Source of the DNA: Synechococcales cyanobacterium bin31.maxbin.ball.101
GTDB lineage: Bacteria > Cyanobacteriota > Cyanobacteriia > Leptolyngbyales > Leptolyngbyaceae
Length of the DNA stretch: 45,078 nt
Assembly (NCBI GenBank): GCA_013298165.1
Contig: JAAFJU010000025.1
Location: 1 to 45,078, forward strand
Direction of reading: 5' to 3'
The position numbers and the translations under genes are program-made. Positions 34,014-43,925 of this stretch are shown in pieces. The notes below the pieces were generated by a model, which had not been told where the DNA came from, did not search any database, and saw only the letters and a program-made list of their open reading frames with translations. Position 1 is the first letter of the stretch. Each line of letters opens with the position of its first letter.

Positions 34014-35642
34014 TTAAATCGCGATCGGTTCCTTGCCTGCCACCACAGGCGCGATCGAATTGAGTTCCAGTTCGGGATGATCGCCCATGAGCTGTTGACA
34101 ATTCCACTCATTCTTAAAGAGCAGCACGGGACGCTCCCAGCTATCTTTGACCACGAGCGTATTGAACATCCGTCCCACTGCGTTCAACGCATCCCAGCCC
34201 CCATCGACCCAGCGGGCAACGGTATAGGGGAGCCAATCCAGTTGAGTTTCGACGCCGTACTCACCCTGCAATCGGAACTGCACGACTTCCATCTGCAACT
34301 GTCCCACCGCTGCCAAAATTGGATCCCGTTTCGATTCGTCGCTGGAGTACATGATCTGCACCGCGCCTTCCTCTCGAAGCTCAGAAACTGCCTTGCGGAA
34401 CTGCTTGAATTTTGAGGGATTGGGATTTCGCAGGTAGGCGAAGAGTTCCGGTGAAAAACAAGGAATGCCTTCGTATTCCAGTTTTTTGCCCATATATATC
34501 GTGTCGCCAATGGCAAATACGCCGGGATTATTTAACCCAATAATGTCGCCAGGATAGGCTTCTTCGATCACCTCACGATCTTGAGCAAACAGTTTCTGAG
34601 GCCGCGAGAGACGCACGACTTTTCCCGATCGAGCATGATTTACCGACATGTCTTTTTCAAACTTGCCAGAACAGACCCGCACAAAGGCAATCCGATCGCG
34701 ATGCCTTGGATCCATATTGGCCTGAAGCTTAAACACAAATCCCGAAAACTCAGGATAGGTGGGTTCGATCATGCCTTCAGTGCTCTCATGGGATCCCGGT
34801 TTTAACGCATAGTCGAGGAACGACTCCAGAAATAGCTCCACCCCAAAGTTCGTCATCGCACTGCCAAAAAACACCGGAGTCATCAGTCCTTCTTGAATCG
34901 CTTCGACATCCAGTTCGCAGCCCAATTCATCCAATAGCTCCAATTCCTCTTGGAACTGAGCATAGAGATCCGGCTCAATAAAAGACTCCAGCCTTGGATC
35001 ATCCAACTCCACCACATTGTCCTTCGCCACCTTCCGCCCGCCAATGGACTTCTCGAACAGATGCACCTGCCGCTTCCGACGATCGAATACTCCCCGAAAC
35101 CGATCGCCACTGCCGATCGGCCAATTAATGGGATAGGTCATCATTTGAAACTCTTTTTCGATCTCATCGAGGAGTTCCAAGGGACCGCGACCGGGTCGGT
35201 CCATCTTGTTAATGAAGGTAAAAATCGGCAAATCCCGCATCCGACAGACTTCAAATAATTTCCGAGTCTGTGGCTCTAGGCCCTTGGCCGCATCAATCAA
35301 CATCACCGCATTATCAGCAGCGGCAAGGGTGCGGTAGGTATCTTCACTAAAGTCTTGGTGTCCGGGGGTATCCAGCAGATTAATTGAACAGTTCTGATAG
35401 TCAAACTGCAACACCGTTGAAGTAATCGAAATGCCCCGCTGCTTTTCCATCTCCATCCAGTCTGACGTCGCATGGCGCTGCTCCTTCCGAGCCTTCACCG
35501 CTCCAGCCTCATGAATCGCACCTCCGTACAGCAACAGCTTTTCTGTCAGCGTGGTCTTCCCCGCATCCGGGTGGGAAATGATGGCGAAGTTGCGGCGACG
35601 ATCGATCGCTAGTTTGAGTTCAGCTAATAGTTCTGTAGACAT
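34014..35642 (-). CDS. prfC: Peptide chain release factor 3
   Basis: RF3 is a translational GTPase that recycles RF1 and RF2 from the ribosome after termination. The 542-residue protein has the full GTPase signature: G1 as HPDAGKTT (24-31), the switch-I region with RGISIT, G3 as DTPGHQDFS, and G4 as [11 protein letters not shown]-like beta-barrel domains follow, including [10 protein letters not shown] and [13 protein letters not shown]. Length and N-terminus match the family. The alternative, EF-G, is excluded by the missing C-terminal domains and by the RF3-type G1. The start ATG is complementary to 35640-35642. Confidence 0.96.
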   Translation of the reverse strand: MSTELLAELKLAIDRRRNFAIISHPDAGKTTLTEKLLLYGGAIHEAGAVKARKEQRHATSDWMEMEKQRGISITSTVLQFDYQNCSINLLDTPGHQDFSEDTYRTLAAADNAVMLIDAAKGLEPQTRKLFEVCRMRDLPIFTFINKMDRPGRGPLELLDEIEKEFQMMTYPINWPIGSGDRFRGVFDRRKRQVHLFEKSIGGRKVAKDNVVELDDPRLESFIEPDLYAQFQEELELLDELGCELDVEAIQEGLMTPVFFGSAMTNFGVELFLESFLDYALKPGSHESTEGMIEPTYPEFSGFVFKLQANMDPRHRDRIAFVRVCSGKFEKDMSVNHARSGKVVRLSRPQKLFAQDREVIEEAYPGDIIGLNNPGVFAIGDTIYMGKKLEYEGIPCFSPELFAYLRNPNPSKFKQFRKAVSELREEGAVQIMYSSDESKRDPILAAVGQLQMEVVQFRLQGEYGVETQLDWLPYTVARWVDGGWDALNAVGRMFNTLVVKDSWERPVLLFKNEWNCQQLMGDHPELELNSIAPVVAGKEPIAI

Positions 35643-35972
35643 GGGGTGAAGGCGAGGGGACTCTAGAGGATCTTGGAAAATTTTTGTCGCAGGGCAATCA
35701 TTCTACCGCTTCCCTTCCCCGGAATCTACGGAGAGATCTTAGGTCGGTTCATCTTCCCTTGATGTGCAGAGAGAAATTTCACGGACTCTTCTCAAAAAAA
35801 TCGGATAATCCATCCGGATTCATCTGTTAATAGAGAGAGGATTAAAGTAGTTCTTTGGATACATTTTTTAAATGAAAAATATGGGCATTTTCTATTTTGT
35901 AGCTATCTCAGGTTAGAGGCTGTTCCATCATCCAATTTAAAATCCCCCACTGTGCGAGTTTCCTGAATTTCT
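35643..35972. other. Divergent intergenic region between prfC and the metalloprotease gene
   Basis: The 330 bases are AT-rich and contain no ORF. A weak inverted repeat AATCC/GGATT lies around 35806-35820. Promoters of both divergent genes should lie here but no box can be placed with confidence. Confidence 0.4.
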
Positions 35973-37892
35973 ATGAACAATATCCTGGATTCTGATCTGT
36001 TTTCCGTTGCTAGCACTAGTAGCTCTACCTTATCGACCACCAAAATTGATCTGCTTTGGCGTAATCAACAACCTAGCAGTAGCGGTTTTGGTGAGAATTA
36101 TTTATGGACAATGCAGGATACGGTCCAGATCAACTCGACTAAGCTGATGTCAATTCCTGATACCCGCTGGCAAGTTGTTGGGACGGCAGATGCGAATCGA
36201 GATGGTGTGGGAGATATTCTTTGGCGAAATAATGTAAGTGGTGTCAACGTCTGGTGGTACATGGATACCCAAGGAAAAATTGTTCAATCTAATATTATCC
36301 AACAGGTAGAGGATGTTAATTGGACGATCGTTGGAGTTGCTGATCAGGACAGAGATGGTCAAGTGGATATCCTATGGCGTAATCTTGCAACTGGTCAGAA
36401 TCTATGGTGGATGATGCAGGGGGCGACGGTTAAGGAGTCTAAATCTATTACTCCTTTGGTTCTGGCCAATAATGAGTGGGAAATCAAGGGGGTAGGGGAT
36501 TTCAATCAAGATGGCCAAATTGATATTTTTTGGAGCAATCGAGCCAGTAGACAGATGGTCTGGTGGGTGATGGATGGGACGAATAATATCAGTCGTTTTC
36601 TGATCGAGGCCGATGCGAGTGGGGCGATCGCCGTTGGAACGGCGGATTTCAATAACGATAAAGCGCCTGATATTGTTTTGCGCAACCGCCAAACCGGAGC
36701 CAATACCCTTCTGATTATGGATGGCGGGACGGTCCTCGATCGCTACAGCTTCGACGCTGTGGATTCAAATTGGGACATTGTGGGCCTAGTTCCTCGCGTT
36801 GAAGCGCCCCGGACGGCCTCGATCGCACCCTTAGCGGATCCAGCGAAACTCTCTCTCGTGGCTCCCAATACCTCAGCTCGTTTCTTTAAGCGAGATCAAG
36901 TCTCAACTCAAGACCCCGATCGCTTCTATGCCTTCAGTGTGAGTGAATCGGGCCTGTTTACCGCGAACTTGACTGGACTGACGGCGGATAGTGATGTGCG
37001 GCTGATTCAAGACAGTAATGGCAATGGTCTGTTTGATACGGGAGAATCTGTCCTGGCTTGGCAATGGGAGCGGGGAACAACGCGGGAATCGTTGCGACGT
37101 TTTATGGGTGCGGGCAATTACCTCATTCAAGTGAGCCGCTATCCTCAGTTGAATGCGCCCTCAACGATGCAGTACAGTCTGTCGAGCAATTTTATCGCGA
37201 TGGCAACGGATCCAGATAAGTTCAATTTGGTCTTAGATTTTGGGGCTGGGACGGAGGGACTCAATCAGTCTGCGAAGGAGGCGATCGTCTCAGCGGGCAG
37301 GTTCTGGGAGTCGGTGATCACTGAGCGCAGCGCCATTACTCAATTCAAAGATCTAACCATTAAAATTCTGGGGGCACAGGATGCCGTAACCACCCTAGCC
37401 ACCGGAGCGCCCTTGGTCAGTACCCGCAATGACAGTCTGTTTTTGGTGGGGGGTGAAGTCAATCTGAATACGCTGCGCTTTGATATTTTCAATAGCGATC
37501 CGAATTATTTACGCTCCGTCATGATTCATGAAATGGCGCACACCCTGGGCTTTGGCACAATTTGGGAACCGATTACATTCCCGACCTTAGGCCGAGCGAT
37601 CGGCCGATCGCTCGTCAACCGCTCCAGCCAAACCTACAACGGCAATACCTATGCAGGCTATGCCTATGGGGATTTGTTGGGACAGTTTGGGACTGGGTTG
37701 GCGGTGCCGATCGATGAAGTCTTTGCCCATTGGCGGGAGTCGGTCTTTGATGCGGAACTGATGACCACCTTTGCCGAACTCCGTGGGGAAGCGATGCCTG
37801 TGAGTGTGATGACGCTTTCATCCCTCAGAGATCTGGGCTGGCGGGTCAACTATGGCGCTGCTCAAGCCTACAGCCTACCCCGAGCCGCCTAG
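35973..37892 (+). CDS. FG-GAP/VCBS-repeat protein with leishmanolysin-like metalloprotease domain
   Basis: Residues 25-272 of the 639-residue protein hold five repeats with the FG-GAP/VCBS pattern, for example DILWRNNVSGVNVWWYMD, DILWRNLATGQNLWWMMQ and DIFWSNRASRQMVWWVMD, each with a nearby DxNxDG calcium loop such as DANRDG, DQDRDG or DFNQDG. A PPC-like beta-sandwich follows (about 300-405: DPDRFYAFSVSESGLFTANL, GAGNYLIQVSRY). Then comes a zinc protease domain with HEMAHTLGFG (His519, Glu520, His523) and a probable third ligand His586 in FAHWRESVF. The family is leishmanolysin-like and expected to be extracellular, yet no classical signal peptide is visible. That would fit type I secretion, known for calcium-repeat proteins, but no transporter is nearby. 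Substrates are unknown. Confidence 0.85.
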   Translation: MNNILDSDLFSVASTSSSTLSTTKIDLLWRNQQPSSSGFGENYLWTMQDTVQINSTKLMSIPDTRWQVVGTADANRDGVGDILWRNNVSGVNVWWYMDTQGKIVQSNIIQQVEDVNWTIVGVADQDRDGQVDILWRNLATGQNLWWMMQGATVKESKSITPLVLANNEWEIKGVGDFNQDGQIDIFWSNRASRQMVWWVMDGTNNISRFLIEADASGAIAVGTADFNNDKAPDIVLRNRQTGANTLLIMDGGTVLDRYSFDAVDSNWDIVGLVPRVEAPRTASIAPLADPAKLSLVAPNTSARFFKRDQVSTQDPDRFYAFSVSESGLFTANLTGLTADSDVRLIQDSNGNGLFDTGESVLAWQWERGTTRESLRRFMGAGNYLIQVSRYPQLNAPSTMQYSLSSNFIAMATDPDKFNLVLDFGAGTEGLNQSAKEAIVSAGRFWESVITERSAITQFKDLTIKILGAQDAVTTLATGAPLVSTRNDSLFLVGGEVNLNTLRFDIFNSDPNYLRSVMIHEMAHTLGFGTIWEPITFPTLGRAIGRSLVNRSSQTYNGNTYAGYAYGDLLGQFGTGLAVPIDEVFAHWRESVFDAELMTTFAELRGEAMPVSVMTLSSLRDLGWRVNYGAAQAYSLPRAA

Positions 37893-38416
37893 GTTTTTGT
37901 TTAACCCGGTTGCTAACCGATTTCTAACAAACAGGCTCCCAACAAAATTGCCCTACAGGAGAGTCTTAATCTCTTGCAGGGCACAGAACAGTTGAACGTA
38001 TATTTAGTATGCCATCACGGTTTAATGTATTGGGGTCTTGGAGAGGACAGTTTGCCGATCGGCTTCCCATTAAATTGTTGAATCCGGTTTTGTAGCTTAT
38101 TTGTGTCCAAATCCTATGCCGATCGTTGGACTGGTCCATCCCCGTACCCAAACCGATCATTCGTCCGATCATAATAGATGCCAACGACGAGATTACCCGT
38201 GAAGTCCTAATCACACTTCTCTCATTTGAATCGGTTCACACCACTAGTCTGGATTCTCGATCCGTCGTACCCATACCTACACCTCATGCACTCAAGCCGC
38301 CAAAGAGCGGCTTTTTTGTGGAAAAATTTAGAATTCTGTGATCCGGTTGCAACTGTTCGGCTACACTACAGGTCTTATATAAAAATCACTTACCCTCTAC
38401 GAGTAGCGTTGCGGCC
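37893..38416. other. Intergenic region with an orphan terminator
   Basis: The 524 bases contain no convincing gene, yet end with a strong terminator not next to any called ORF. The plus-strand frame from 38126 includes RPIIIDANDEITREVLITLL, which loosely resembles the start of a response-regulator receiver domain and then loses similarity; the frame runs through the terminator. The region may hold a small RNA, a decayed gene or a long 3' untranslated region. Confidence 0.4.
38294..38317 (+). terminator. Orphan intrinsic terminator
   Basis: AAGCCGC (38294-38300) pairs with GCGGCTT (38307-38313) around a six-base loop, followed by a run of six T (38312-38317). It is a clear rho-independent terminator on the plus strand, 400 bases after the metalloprotease gene and 100 bases before the MBOAT gene. 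Confidence 0.88.
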
Positions 38417-39910
38417 ATGAATTTGCTCTCCTTGACCTATGCTCTTTTTCTCCTAGGAACCCTGGGCATCTATTGGTCAGTGTCTGGGACTCATTTGAAG
38501 ATGTGGGTCTTGGTAGTGGCGAGCTTGTTGTTCTATGCGTCGCTTCAGCCGCAGTATATTCCGTTGCTGTTGGTGTTGACTTGGATTACCTTTCAGTTGG
38601 GTCGGGCGATCGGTGCGCCGCCGGATTGGCGAATTGAGGATTGGCAGTTTGCGCAGCAGGACTGGAATCGTCGTCGGCTGCGACTGTTGATGTTGGGGAT
38701 TTTTATTCAGCTTTTTTTACTGTTTAGTTTCAAGTCGATCGCGCTCTTAGCTCTGTCTGGATTAGCAGCCCTCTTCAAGCTCAATCTAGCCCCCACTGAA
38801 GCCGCCTTAAAAACCGTGAGTGCCTTGACTCCCGTTGGATTGAGCTTTTTTACCTTTGAATGTATTGCCTACTTGGTGGATGTCTATCGAGGTGCGCCTG
38901 CATCTCGCAGTTTTCCGCGTTTTGCGAGTTATAAGCTCTTTTTCCCAAAAACAATCTCGGGACCCATCACTCGCTATCCTCAGTTCATCACCCAACTGCA
39001 AAGCGCCACCTTTCCTCGGGCGGAACAGTTCACGGAAGGGCTTTGGTTGATCGCCTGTGGGGCCGTGAAAAAAGGCATTTTTGCCGATCATCTGGGGACC
39101 TTCACCGAACTCACCTTTACCAATATTCCACGGGTGGGAAGCGGCGATCTGTGGCTGGCGCTGATTGCCTATGGATTTCAGATTTACCTGGACTTTAGTG
39201 GCTACGTTGATGTGGCGCGGGGCAGTGCCATGCTGTTGGGCATTCATTTACCTCAAAACTTTGATTTCCCCTATTTCAGTACCAATATTGCTGATTTTTG
39301 GCGACGGTGGCATATGACCCTGGGGGATTGGCTGCGGAATTATCTCTATTTCCCGTTGGGCGGATCCCGTCGTGGCCTAGTCCGGACCTGTGTGAATTTA
39401 ATGATTGTTATGCTGGTCTGTGGGGTGTGGCATGGGGCGACTTGGGGCTTTGTGCTGTGGGGTGCGATCCATGGGGTGGGCTTAGTGGTCCATCGCTTAG
39501 TGGCGGATTGGAGCGATCGGTCCAACTTCCTCACCGCCTTCTGGTCTAGCTTGCCGGGAATCCTGGTGGCTTGGCTCTGTACGCAATTGCTGGTGATGTT
39601 GAGCTGGATTCCGTTTCGGGTGCCGCAGTTGAAAGACGTGGGCCTATTGTTCCAAAGTCTCTGGGGCAAGACAGCGGATCCGCAATTCATTAGTAAAGTC
39701 TACGGTGAAACCTTGAAGCTGACCCCGCAGCAGTTTTCGATCGGTCTGCTGCTGCTATTTGGGTTGATGGCGATCGCTTACCTCTTCCACCGAGGCTTAA
39801 AGGTGCAGATCAATTGGTACCTCAAACTGCTCTTGGTGCCAATTTGTCTCTACGGCGTGTATCTATTGGCCCCTCAAGGTGTAACTCGGTACATCTATTT
39901 TGACTTCTAA
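38417..39910 (+). CDS. MBOAT-family O-acyltransferase (AlgI-like)
   Basis: The 497-residue polytopic membrane protein has the membrane-bound O-acyltransferase signature. FPKTISGPITRYPQF and NFDFPYFSTNIADFWRRWHM are followed by DWLRNYLYFPLGGSRRG and the catalytic VCGVWHGATW, with the proposed active-site His at residue 339. Such proteins transfer acyl groups across the membrane onto exopolysaccharide (AlgI) or teichoic acid (DltB) precursors. Here the acceptor is presumably an extracellular polysaccharide. AlgI-type systems usually need an AlgJ/AlgX-like partner, and none is adjacent. The N-terminus is a membrane helix starting at the ATG 38417. Confidence 0.92.
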   Translation: MNLLSLTYALFLLGTLGIYWSVSGTHLKMWVLVVASLLFYASLQPQYIPLLLVLTWITFQLGRAIGAPPDWRIEDWQFAQQDWNRRRLRLLMLGIFIQLFLLFSFKSIALLALSGLAALFKLNLAPTEAALKTVSALTPVGLSFFTFECIAYLVDVYRGAPASRSFPRFASYKLFFPKTISGPITRYPQFITQLQSATFPRAEQFTEGLWLIACGAVKKGIFADHLGTFTELTFTNIPRVGSGDLWLALIAYGFQIYLDFSGYVDVARGSAMLLGIHLPQNFDFPYFSTNIADFWRRWHMTLGDWLRNYLYFPLGGSRRGLVRTCVNLMIVMLVCGVWHGATWGFVLWGAIHGVGLVVHRLVADWSDRSNFLTAFWSSLPGILVAWLCTQLLVMLSWIPFRVPQLKDVGLLFQSLWGKTADPQFISKVYGETLKLTPQQFSIGLLLLFGLMAIAYLFHRGLKVQINWYLKLLLVPICLYGVYLLAPQGVTRYIYFDF

Positions 39911-39952
39911 AGACTTAAAATAAAGGACTAGACATTACCCCTGAGGAATTCC

Positions 39953-40345
39953 ATGAGTCATGCTGTTGAGCCTGTGACGCTATCGCCTGCTTCTGAAGTA
40001 TCACTCACTGATTTGCTCGCTCCCCATGTCACTCGTGTGCGGGCTTGGGGAACGGTGACGACTCTGGATGAAAGCGATCGCTACCGCATTAATCGCATCG
40101 AAATTCGTCCTGGCGAATCCATGTGTATGCAGATGCATCACCATCGCAGTGAGCATTGGGTAATTGTCTCGGGGACGGCGACCGTGACTTGTGGCGAGAA
40201 AAATATCCAATTGATTCCTAAGCAATCCACCTATGTCCCGATGCATACGCCCCACCAAGTGAAAAATGAAGGTGTGATCCCGCTGGTGATGATTGAGGTG
40301 CAAAATGGTGAATATTTAGGTGAGGACGACATTATTCGTCTCTAA
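39953..40345 (+). CDS. Mannose-6-phosphate isomerase type II cupin domain protein
   Basis: The 130-residue single-domain cupin has VRAWGTVTTLDE, RINRIEIRPGESMCMQMHHH, RSEHWVIVSGTATV and VPMHTPHQVKNEG. These are the metal-binding motifs of the type II mannose-6-phosphate isomerase/GDP-mannose pyrophosphorylase C-terminal domain. His residues in MHHHRSEHW and the later HTPHQ would bind the metal. It would interconvert mannose-6-P and fructose-6-P, feeding GDP-mannose for polysaccharide; the upstream MBOAT gene fits that setting. GAGGA before the ATG is a good ribosome-binding site. It is a stand-alone domain rather than the bifunctional ManC form. Confidence 0.88.
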   Translation: MSHAVEPVTLSPASEVSLTDLLAPHVTRVRAWGTVTTLDESDRYRINRIEIRPGESMCMQMHHHRSEHWVIVSGTATVTCGEKNIQLIPKQSTYVPMHTPHQVKNEGVIPLVMIEVQNGEYLGEDDIIRL

Positions 40346-40380
40346 ATTCGCCGCTATGTCCTGACGTCTTTTTTAAAACC

Positions 40381-41385
40381 ATGAACTTGCCTTCCTTTTA
40401 CGATCGATCGCTGGTAGGCCAACTTCGGTCTGTCCCCTATGCTCAGCGATCGATCGACGCACGCACCTGGGCCGCTGCTGAACAAATTGCTCCCGCTGGC
40501 CAAGATACAAAACGGATTGCCGTGCTGGCGATCGACGTGCAAAACACCTTCTGTCTGCCAGAGGGGGAGTTGTTTGTGGGTGGCGCTTCAGGCCAGGGAG
40601 CGGTGGACGATACGGCGCGTCTTTGTGAATTTATCTATCGAAACTTAGGGCAGATCACGACGATTATTCCGACGATGGACACCCATCGGGCCATGCAAAT
40701 CTTTCATCCGATTTTTTGGGTGGATGCCCAGGGAAATCATCCCACTCCCGTCGCGACGCAGATTACGCTGGCCGATGTGGAAGCTGGAATCTGGCGGGTG
40801 AATCCTGGGATCGCTGCGAGTCTAGGGCCGATCGACTCCCTTCAAGCCCATGGATTGCACTACGCCCGTCAACTGACTCAAGCCGGAAAATATCCGCTGA
40901 CCATTTGGCCCTATCACTCCATGCTGGGCGGTGTGGGTCATGCCTTAGTTCCGGCCTTTGAAGAGGCTTGTTTTTTCCACAATATTGCGCGATCGCAACA
41001 AACTCAGTTCGAACTGAAGGGCGAAAACCCCCTGACTGAGAACTACTCAGTCCTGCAGCCGGAAGTCCTGACGGGATCCACAGGTAGTCCGATCGCGACG
41101 AAAAACGATCGGCTGATTCAAGATCTGCTGACCTACGATGCTGTGTACATTGCGGGACAAGCCAAAAGTCATTGCGTTGCTTGGACCATTGACGATCTGC
41201 TCCAAGAAATTCAACGCCGCGATCCCCAGCTTGCAGACAAAATCTATCTGCTGGATGACTGCGCTTCTCCCGTGGTTGTCCCTGGTGTCGTTGATTTTAG
41301 CGAAGCCGCTGAATCAGCCTACGATCGGTTCGCCCAAGCCGGAATGCATCGAGTCTCTTCGCTGGAAGATATCAGAATCTTGTAA
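40381..41385 (+). CDS. Isochorismatase/nicotinamidase-family cysteine hydrolase
   Basis: The 334-residue protein has the catalytic triad of the cysteine hydrolase superfamily: Asp52 in AIDVQNTFC, Lys213 in ELKGENPL, and Cys265 in GQAKSHCVAW. The family includes nicotinamidase, isochorismatase and N-carbamoylsarcosine amidase. DTH in TIIPTMDTHRAM (with H-x-F-H later) resembles nicotinamidase metal ligands, but the protein is about 100 residues longer than PncA, with an insertion near 105-185. It could deamidate nicotinamide in NAD salvage, though substrate is unproved. It follows the cupin by 35 bases in the same direction, yet no functional link is obvious. Confidence 0.85.
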   Translation: MNLPSFYDRSLVGQLRSVPYAQRSIDARTWAAAEQIAPAGQDTKRIAVLAIDVQNTFCLPEGELFVGGASGQGAVDDTARLCEFIYRNLGQITTIIPTMDTHRAMQIFHPIFWVDAQGNHPTPVATQITLADVEAGIWRVNPGIAASLGPIDSLQAHGLHYARQLTQAGKYPLTIWPYHSMLGGVGHALVPAFEEACFFHNIARSQQTQFELKGENPLTENYSVLQPEVLTGSTGSPIATKNDRLIQDLLTYDAVYIAGQAKSHCVAWTIDDLLQEIQRRDPQLADKIYLLDDCASPVVVPGVVDFSEAAESAYDRFAQAGMHRVSSLEDIRIL

Positions 41386-41503
41386 CGGAATATTTCTGGA
41401 TGTGGTGAATTGTATTGCCCATTTAAGGTGAATACATTACCGTGTCATTAGGAGCAACGCCTACCCTAATTTATAGGGAATTTTTGATGCGTATCCTGTG
41501 GGC

Positions 41504-42709
41504 ATGTCTATCCCCTCCCCCGAAAAAACCTCACTTCAGCTTCTCCTATTTGTCGATCGTCGCCCTGGAACTCGTGAGCAAATTCGACAGGTTCGTGCGC
41601 TCTTACGAGATTTGCAGCAAAGTACGACGTTTGATCTGAAGGTGATCGATGTCATTGAATATCCCTATCTAGCCGAACGATTTCGCATTGTCGCCACGCC
41701 CTCGCTGGTCAAAATTTCGCCGGAACCGAAGCAAACTCTGGCGGGCATTAATCTCATCAGTCAACTGCAACTCTGGTGGTCTCGTTGGGAAAGCAGCACA
41801 GGTAATACGGATCCCTCCGGCCCGTTTTCCCAGGCAGAACAGTCGGATTTTGTTACGGGGACTGAGGCTGGGGAGGGCTTCTTGGGGGATGTGAGTCTGG
41901 AGGATGGCGATAATTTGGCTCAGTATGCTGAGTTTGTGCGCCTGTCCGATGAAGTCTTTCAACTGCGCCAGGACCGCGAAGAACTCTCAGCCCAGTTGCG
42001 CTTCCGGGATCAAATCATTGCGATGCTGGCCCACGATATTCGCAATCCCCTCACCGCTGCCTCGATCGCCGTCGAAACCCTCGAAATCGCCAATCGTCCG
42101 ATCGTTGATGAAAATTCTCCCTACGTCAGTCCTGCCTTGCGTGCCAAATTGATCGCCCAAGCCCGATCGCAACTACGCAATATGAATGTGATGATCACGG
42201 ATATCTTGGAGGCCACCCGAGGCAGTCAATCGGGCTTAACCATTCGGCCCGTCCCGATCGAACTTGCGACCATTTGCCAAGAGGTGATACAAGACCTCAC
42301 GACTAAAATGGCTGAAAAACAACAGCAGCTCACCACAGATATTCCTAGCGATCTGCCCCAAGTGTACGGAGATGCGGAACGACTGAAGCAAGTGGTCTCT
42401 AATTTGCTGGACAACGCCATTAAATATAGTCCCGCTCAAGGCACGATCGTCCTGTCCATCCTCCACCGCACTGCCCAAAAAGTTCAGGTCAGCATCTGCG
42501 ACAATGGACCCGGCATTCCCGAAGAAAATAGCACCCATATTTTTGAAGAGCATTACAGGCTAAAACGGGATGAAGCGGAGCAGGGATATGGCATTGGCCT
42601 TTCGCTCTGCCAACGAATTGTGCGTGCCCACTATGGTCAGATCTGGGTCGATTCCGTGCCTGAGCAGGGATGCTGCTTTCATTTCACGCTTCCGGTCTAT
42701 CGGATGTGA
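41504..42709 (+). CDS. sasA: Adaptive-response sensory histidine kinase SasA
   Basis: SasA is the clock-output kinase that binds KaiC through a KaiB-like N-terminal domain and phosphorylates RpaA. The 401-residue protein (ATG at 41504; a GTG at 41498 would add two residues) starts with the thioredoxin-like KaiB-type domain (SLQLLLFVDRRPG, IEYPYLAERFRIVATPSLVK). Then come a coiled coil and the kinase core with the H-box MLAHDIRNPLT (phospho-acceptor His177), N-box NLLDNAIKYSP, G1 box DNGPGIPE and G2 box GYGIGLSLC. It is soluble, without membrane helices, as expected. kaiABC and rpaA are not in the window. Confidence 0.95.
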   Translation: MSIPSPEKTSLQLLLFVDRRPGTREQIRQVRALLRDLQQSTTFDLKVIDVIEYPYLAERFRIVATPSLVKISPEPKQTLAGINLISQLQLWWSRWESSTGNTDPSGPFSQAEQSDFVTGTEAGEGFLGDVSLEDGDNLAQYAEFVRLSDEVFQLRQDREELSAQLRFRDQIIAMLAHDIRNPLTAASIAVETLEIANRPIVDENSPYVSPALRAKLIAQARSQLRNMNVMITDILEATRGSQSGLTIRPVPIELATICQEVIQDLTTKMAEKQQQLTTDIPSDLPQVYGDAERLKQVVSNLLDNAIKYSPAQGTIVLSILHRTAQKVQVSICDNGPGIPEENSTHIFEEHYRLKRDEAEQGYGIGLSLCQRIVRAHYGQIWVDSVPEQGCCFHFTLPVYRM

Positions 42710-42801
42710 GGATGGTTTGGCGATTTGATTTCGGTCCTTTGCTTGAGGCCCGATCGTCAAACAAGATAAGCTAAGGTCGTTCTCTTCCTTGGAATCCACC
42801 C

Positions 42802-43761
42802 GTGAAACTGGCTTTTATCATTGATCCCATCGATCGCCTCGACCCCACCCACGACACTAGCGTTGCCTTGATGGAAGCCGCGCAAATTCTGGGCCATGAG
42901 GTGTGGATCACCCAGGCGAACTCGTTGACGGTGATTGCCAGTCAGACTTGGGCGACGGTGATGCCTGTGCAGTTGACGCCCGTGACCTTGGGGGACGATC
43001 GCTGGGTGGCGGTTGAAACTTGGTTTGAACTCGGTAAAGCAGAATTTTTATTGTTGGAAACCTTTGATGTGGTGTGGATGCGAACGGATCCGCCTGTGAA
43101 TACGGCCTATCTCTACGCCACCTATTTACTCGACTACGTCAATCCTGCCAAAACCCGTGTCGTCAACTCGCCAAGCGGCATTCGAGCGGCCAATGAGAAA
43201 ATGTATGCGCTGCAATTTCTCCGATCGACGCCCACCACGATCGTGACTCAAAACAAGCAGGTGATTCGAGACTTCCTCGCCCGTGAGGGAAAAGTCGTGA
43301 TGAAACCTTTAGGGGGCAAAGCGGGAGAAGGCATTTTGTTCTTAGAAGAAGGCGATCGAAACTTTAATTCGCTGATCGAAATCAGCACCGTTCAAGGCAC
43401 CTTACCCGTCATGGTCCAGACCTACCTCCCCGATGCAAAACTGGGTGACAAGCGGGTGGTCCTGCTGAACGGAGAGCCGATCGGCGCGGTCAATCGGGTC
43501 CCGACGGGCGATGATTTCCGAGGGAACATGGCCGTGGGGGGACGGGCGGACCGGGTTGATATTACCGATCGCGATCGGGAAATTGCCGCAGAATTGGCTC
43601 CAAAACTGCGGCAAGATGGCCTGATTTTTGTGGGGATCGACATTATTGGCGGACGGCTGACCGAGGTGAATGTCACCAGTCCGACGGGCCTGCGCGAGAT
43701 CGATCGGTTGAGTGGTCTCAACACGGGTGCGCAGGTGATGCAGTGGCTTGAGCCAGGATAA
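42802..43761 (+). CDS. gshB: Glutathione synthetase
   Basis: GshB ligates gamma-glutamylcysteine and glycine with ATP in the cytoplasm, the last step of glutathione synthesis. The 319-residue length is typical of bacterial GshB. The N-terminus KLAFIIDPIDRLDPTHDTS and the ATP-grasp motifs VVMKPLGGKAGEGILFLEE, MVQTYLPDAKLGDKRVVLLN and NVTSPTGLREIDRL (magnesium-binding Asn) fix the identity. The start is the GTG at 42802, since the N-terminal motif begins with the next codon. No gshA is adjacent. Confidence 0.96.
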   Translation: MKLAFIIDPIDRLDPTHDTSVALMEAAQILGHEVWITQANSLTVIASQTWATVMPVQLTPVTLGDDRWVAVETWFELGKAEFLLLETFDVVWMRTDPPVNTAYLYATYLLDYVNPAKTRVVNSPSGIRAANEKMYALQFLRSTPTTIVTQNKQVIRDFLAREGKVVMKPLGGKAGEGILFLEEGDRNFNSLIEISTVQGTLPVMVQTYLPDAKLGDKRVVLLNGEPIGAVNRVPTGDDFRGNMAVGGRADRVDITDRDREIAAELAPKLRQDGLIFVGIDIIGGRLTEVNVTSPTGLREIDRLSGLNTGAQVMQWLEPG

Positions 43762-43925
43762 TTGGTGTTCTAAGATACTAATTTAAGGTGATTTTTATGT
43801 CTCTGGATAGAGCAATCACCTGGTATATCATCGTAAATTTAAGCAGTCGAGCATCAACATAGAGTTGACACAATGGATTGATGGAGGCGTCTGAGGACGA
43901 CTTTTGATGTCCTGTCAGCTTTCGT

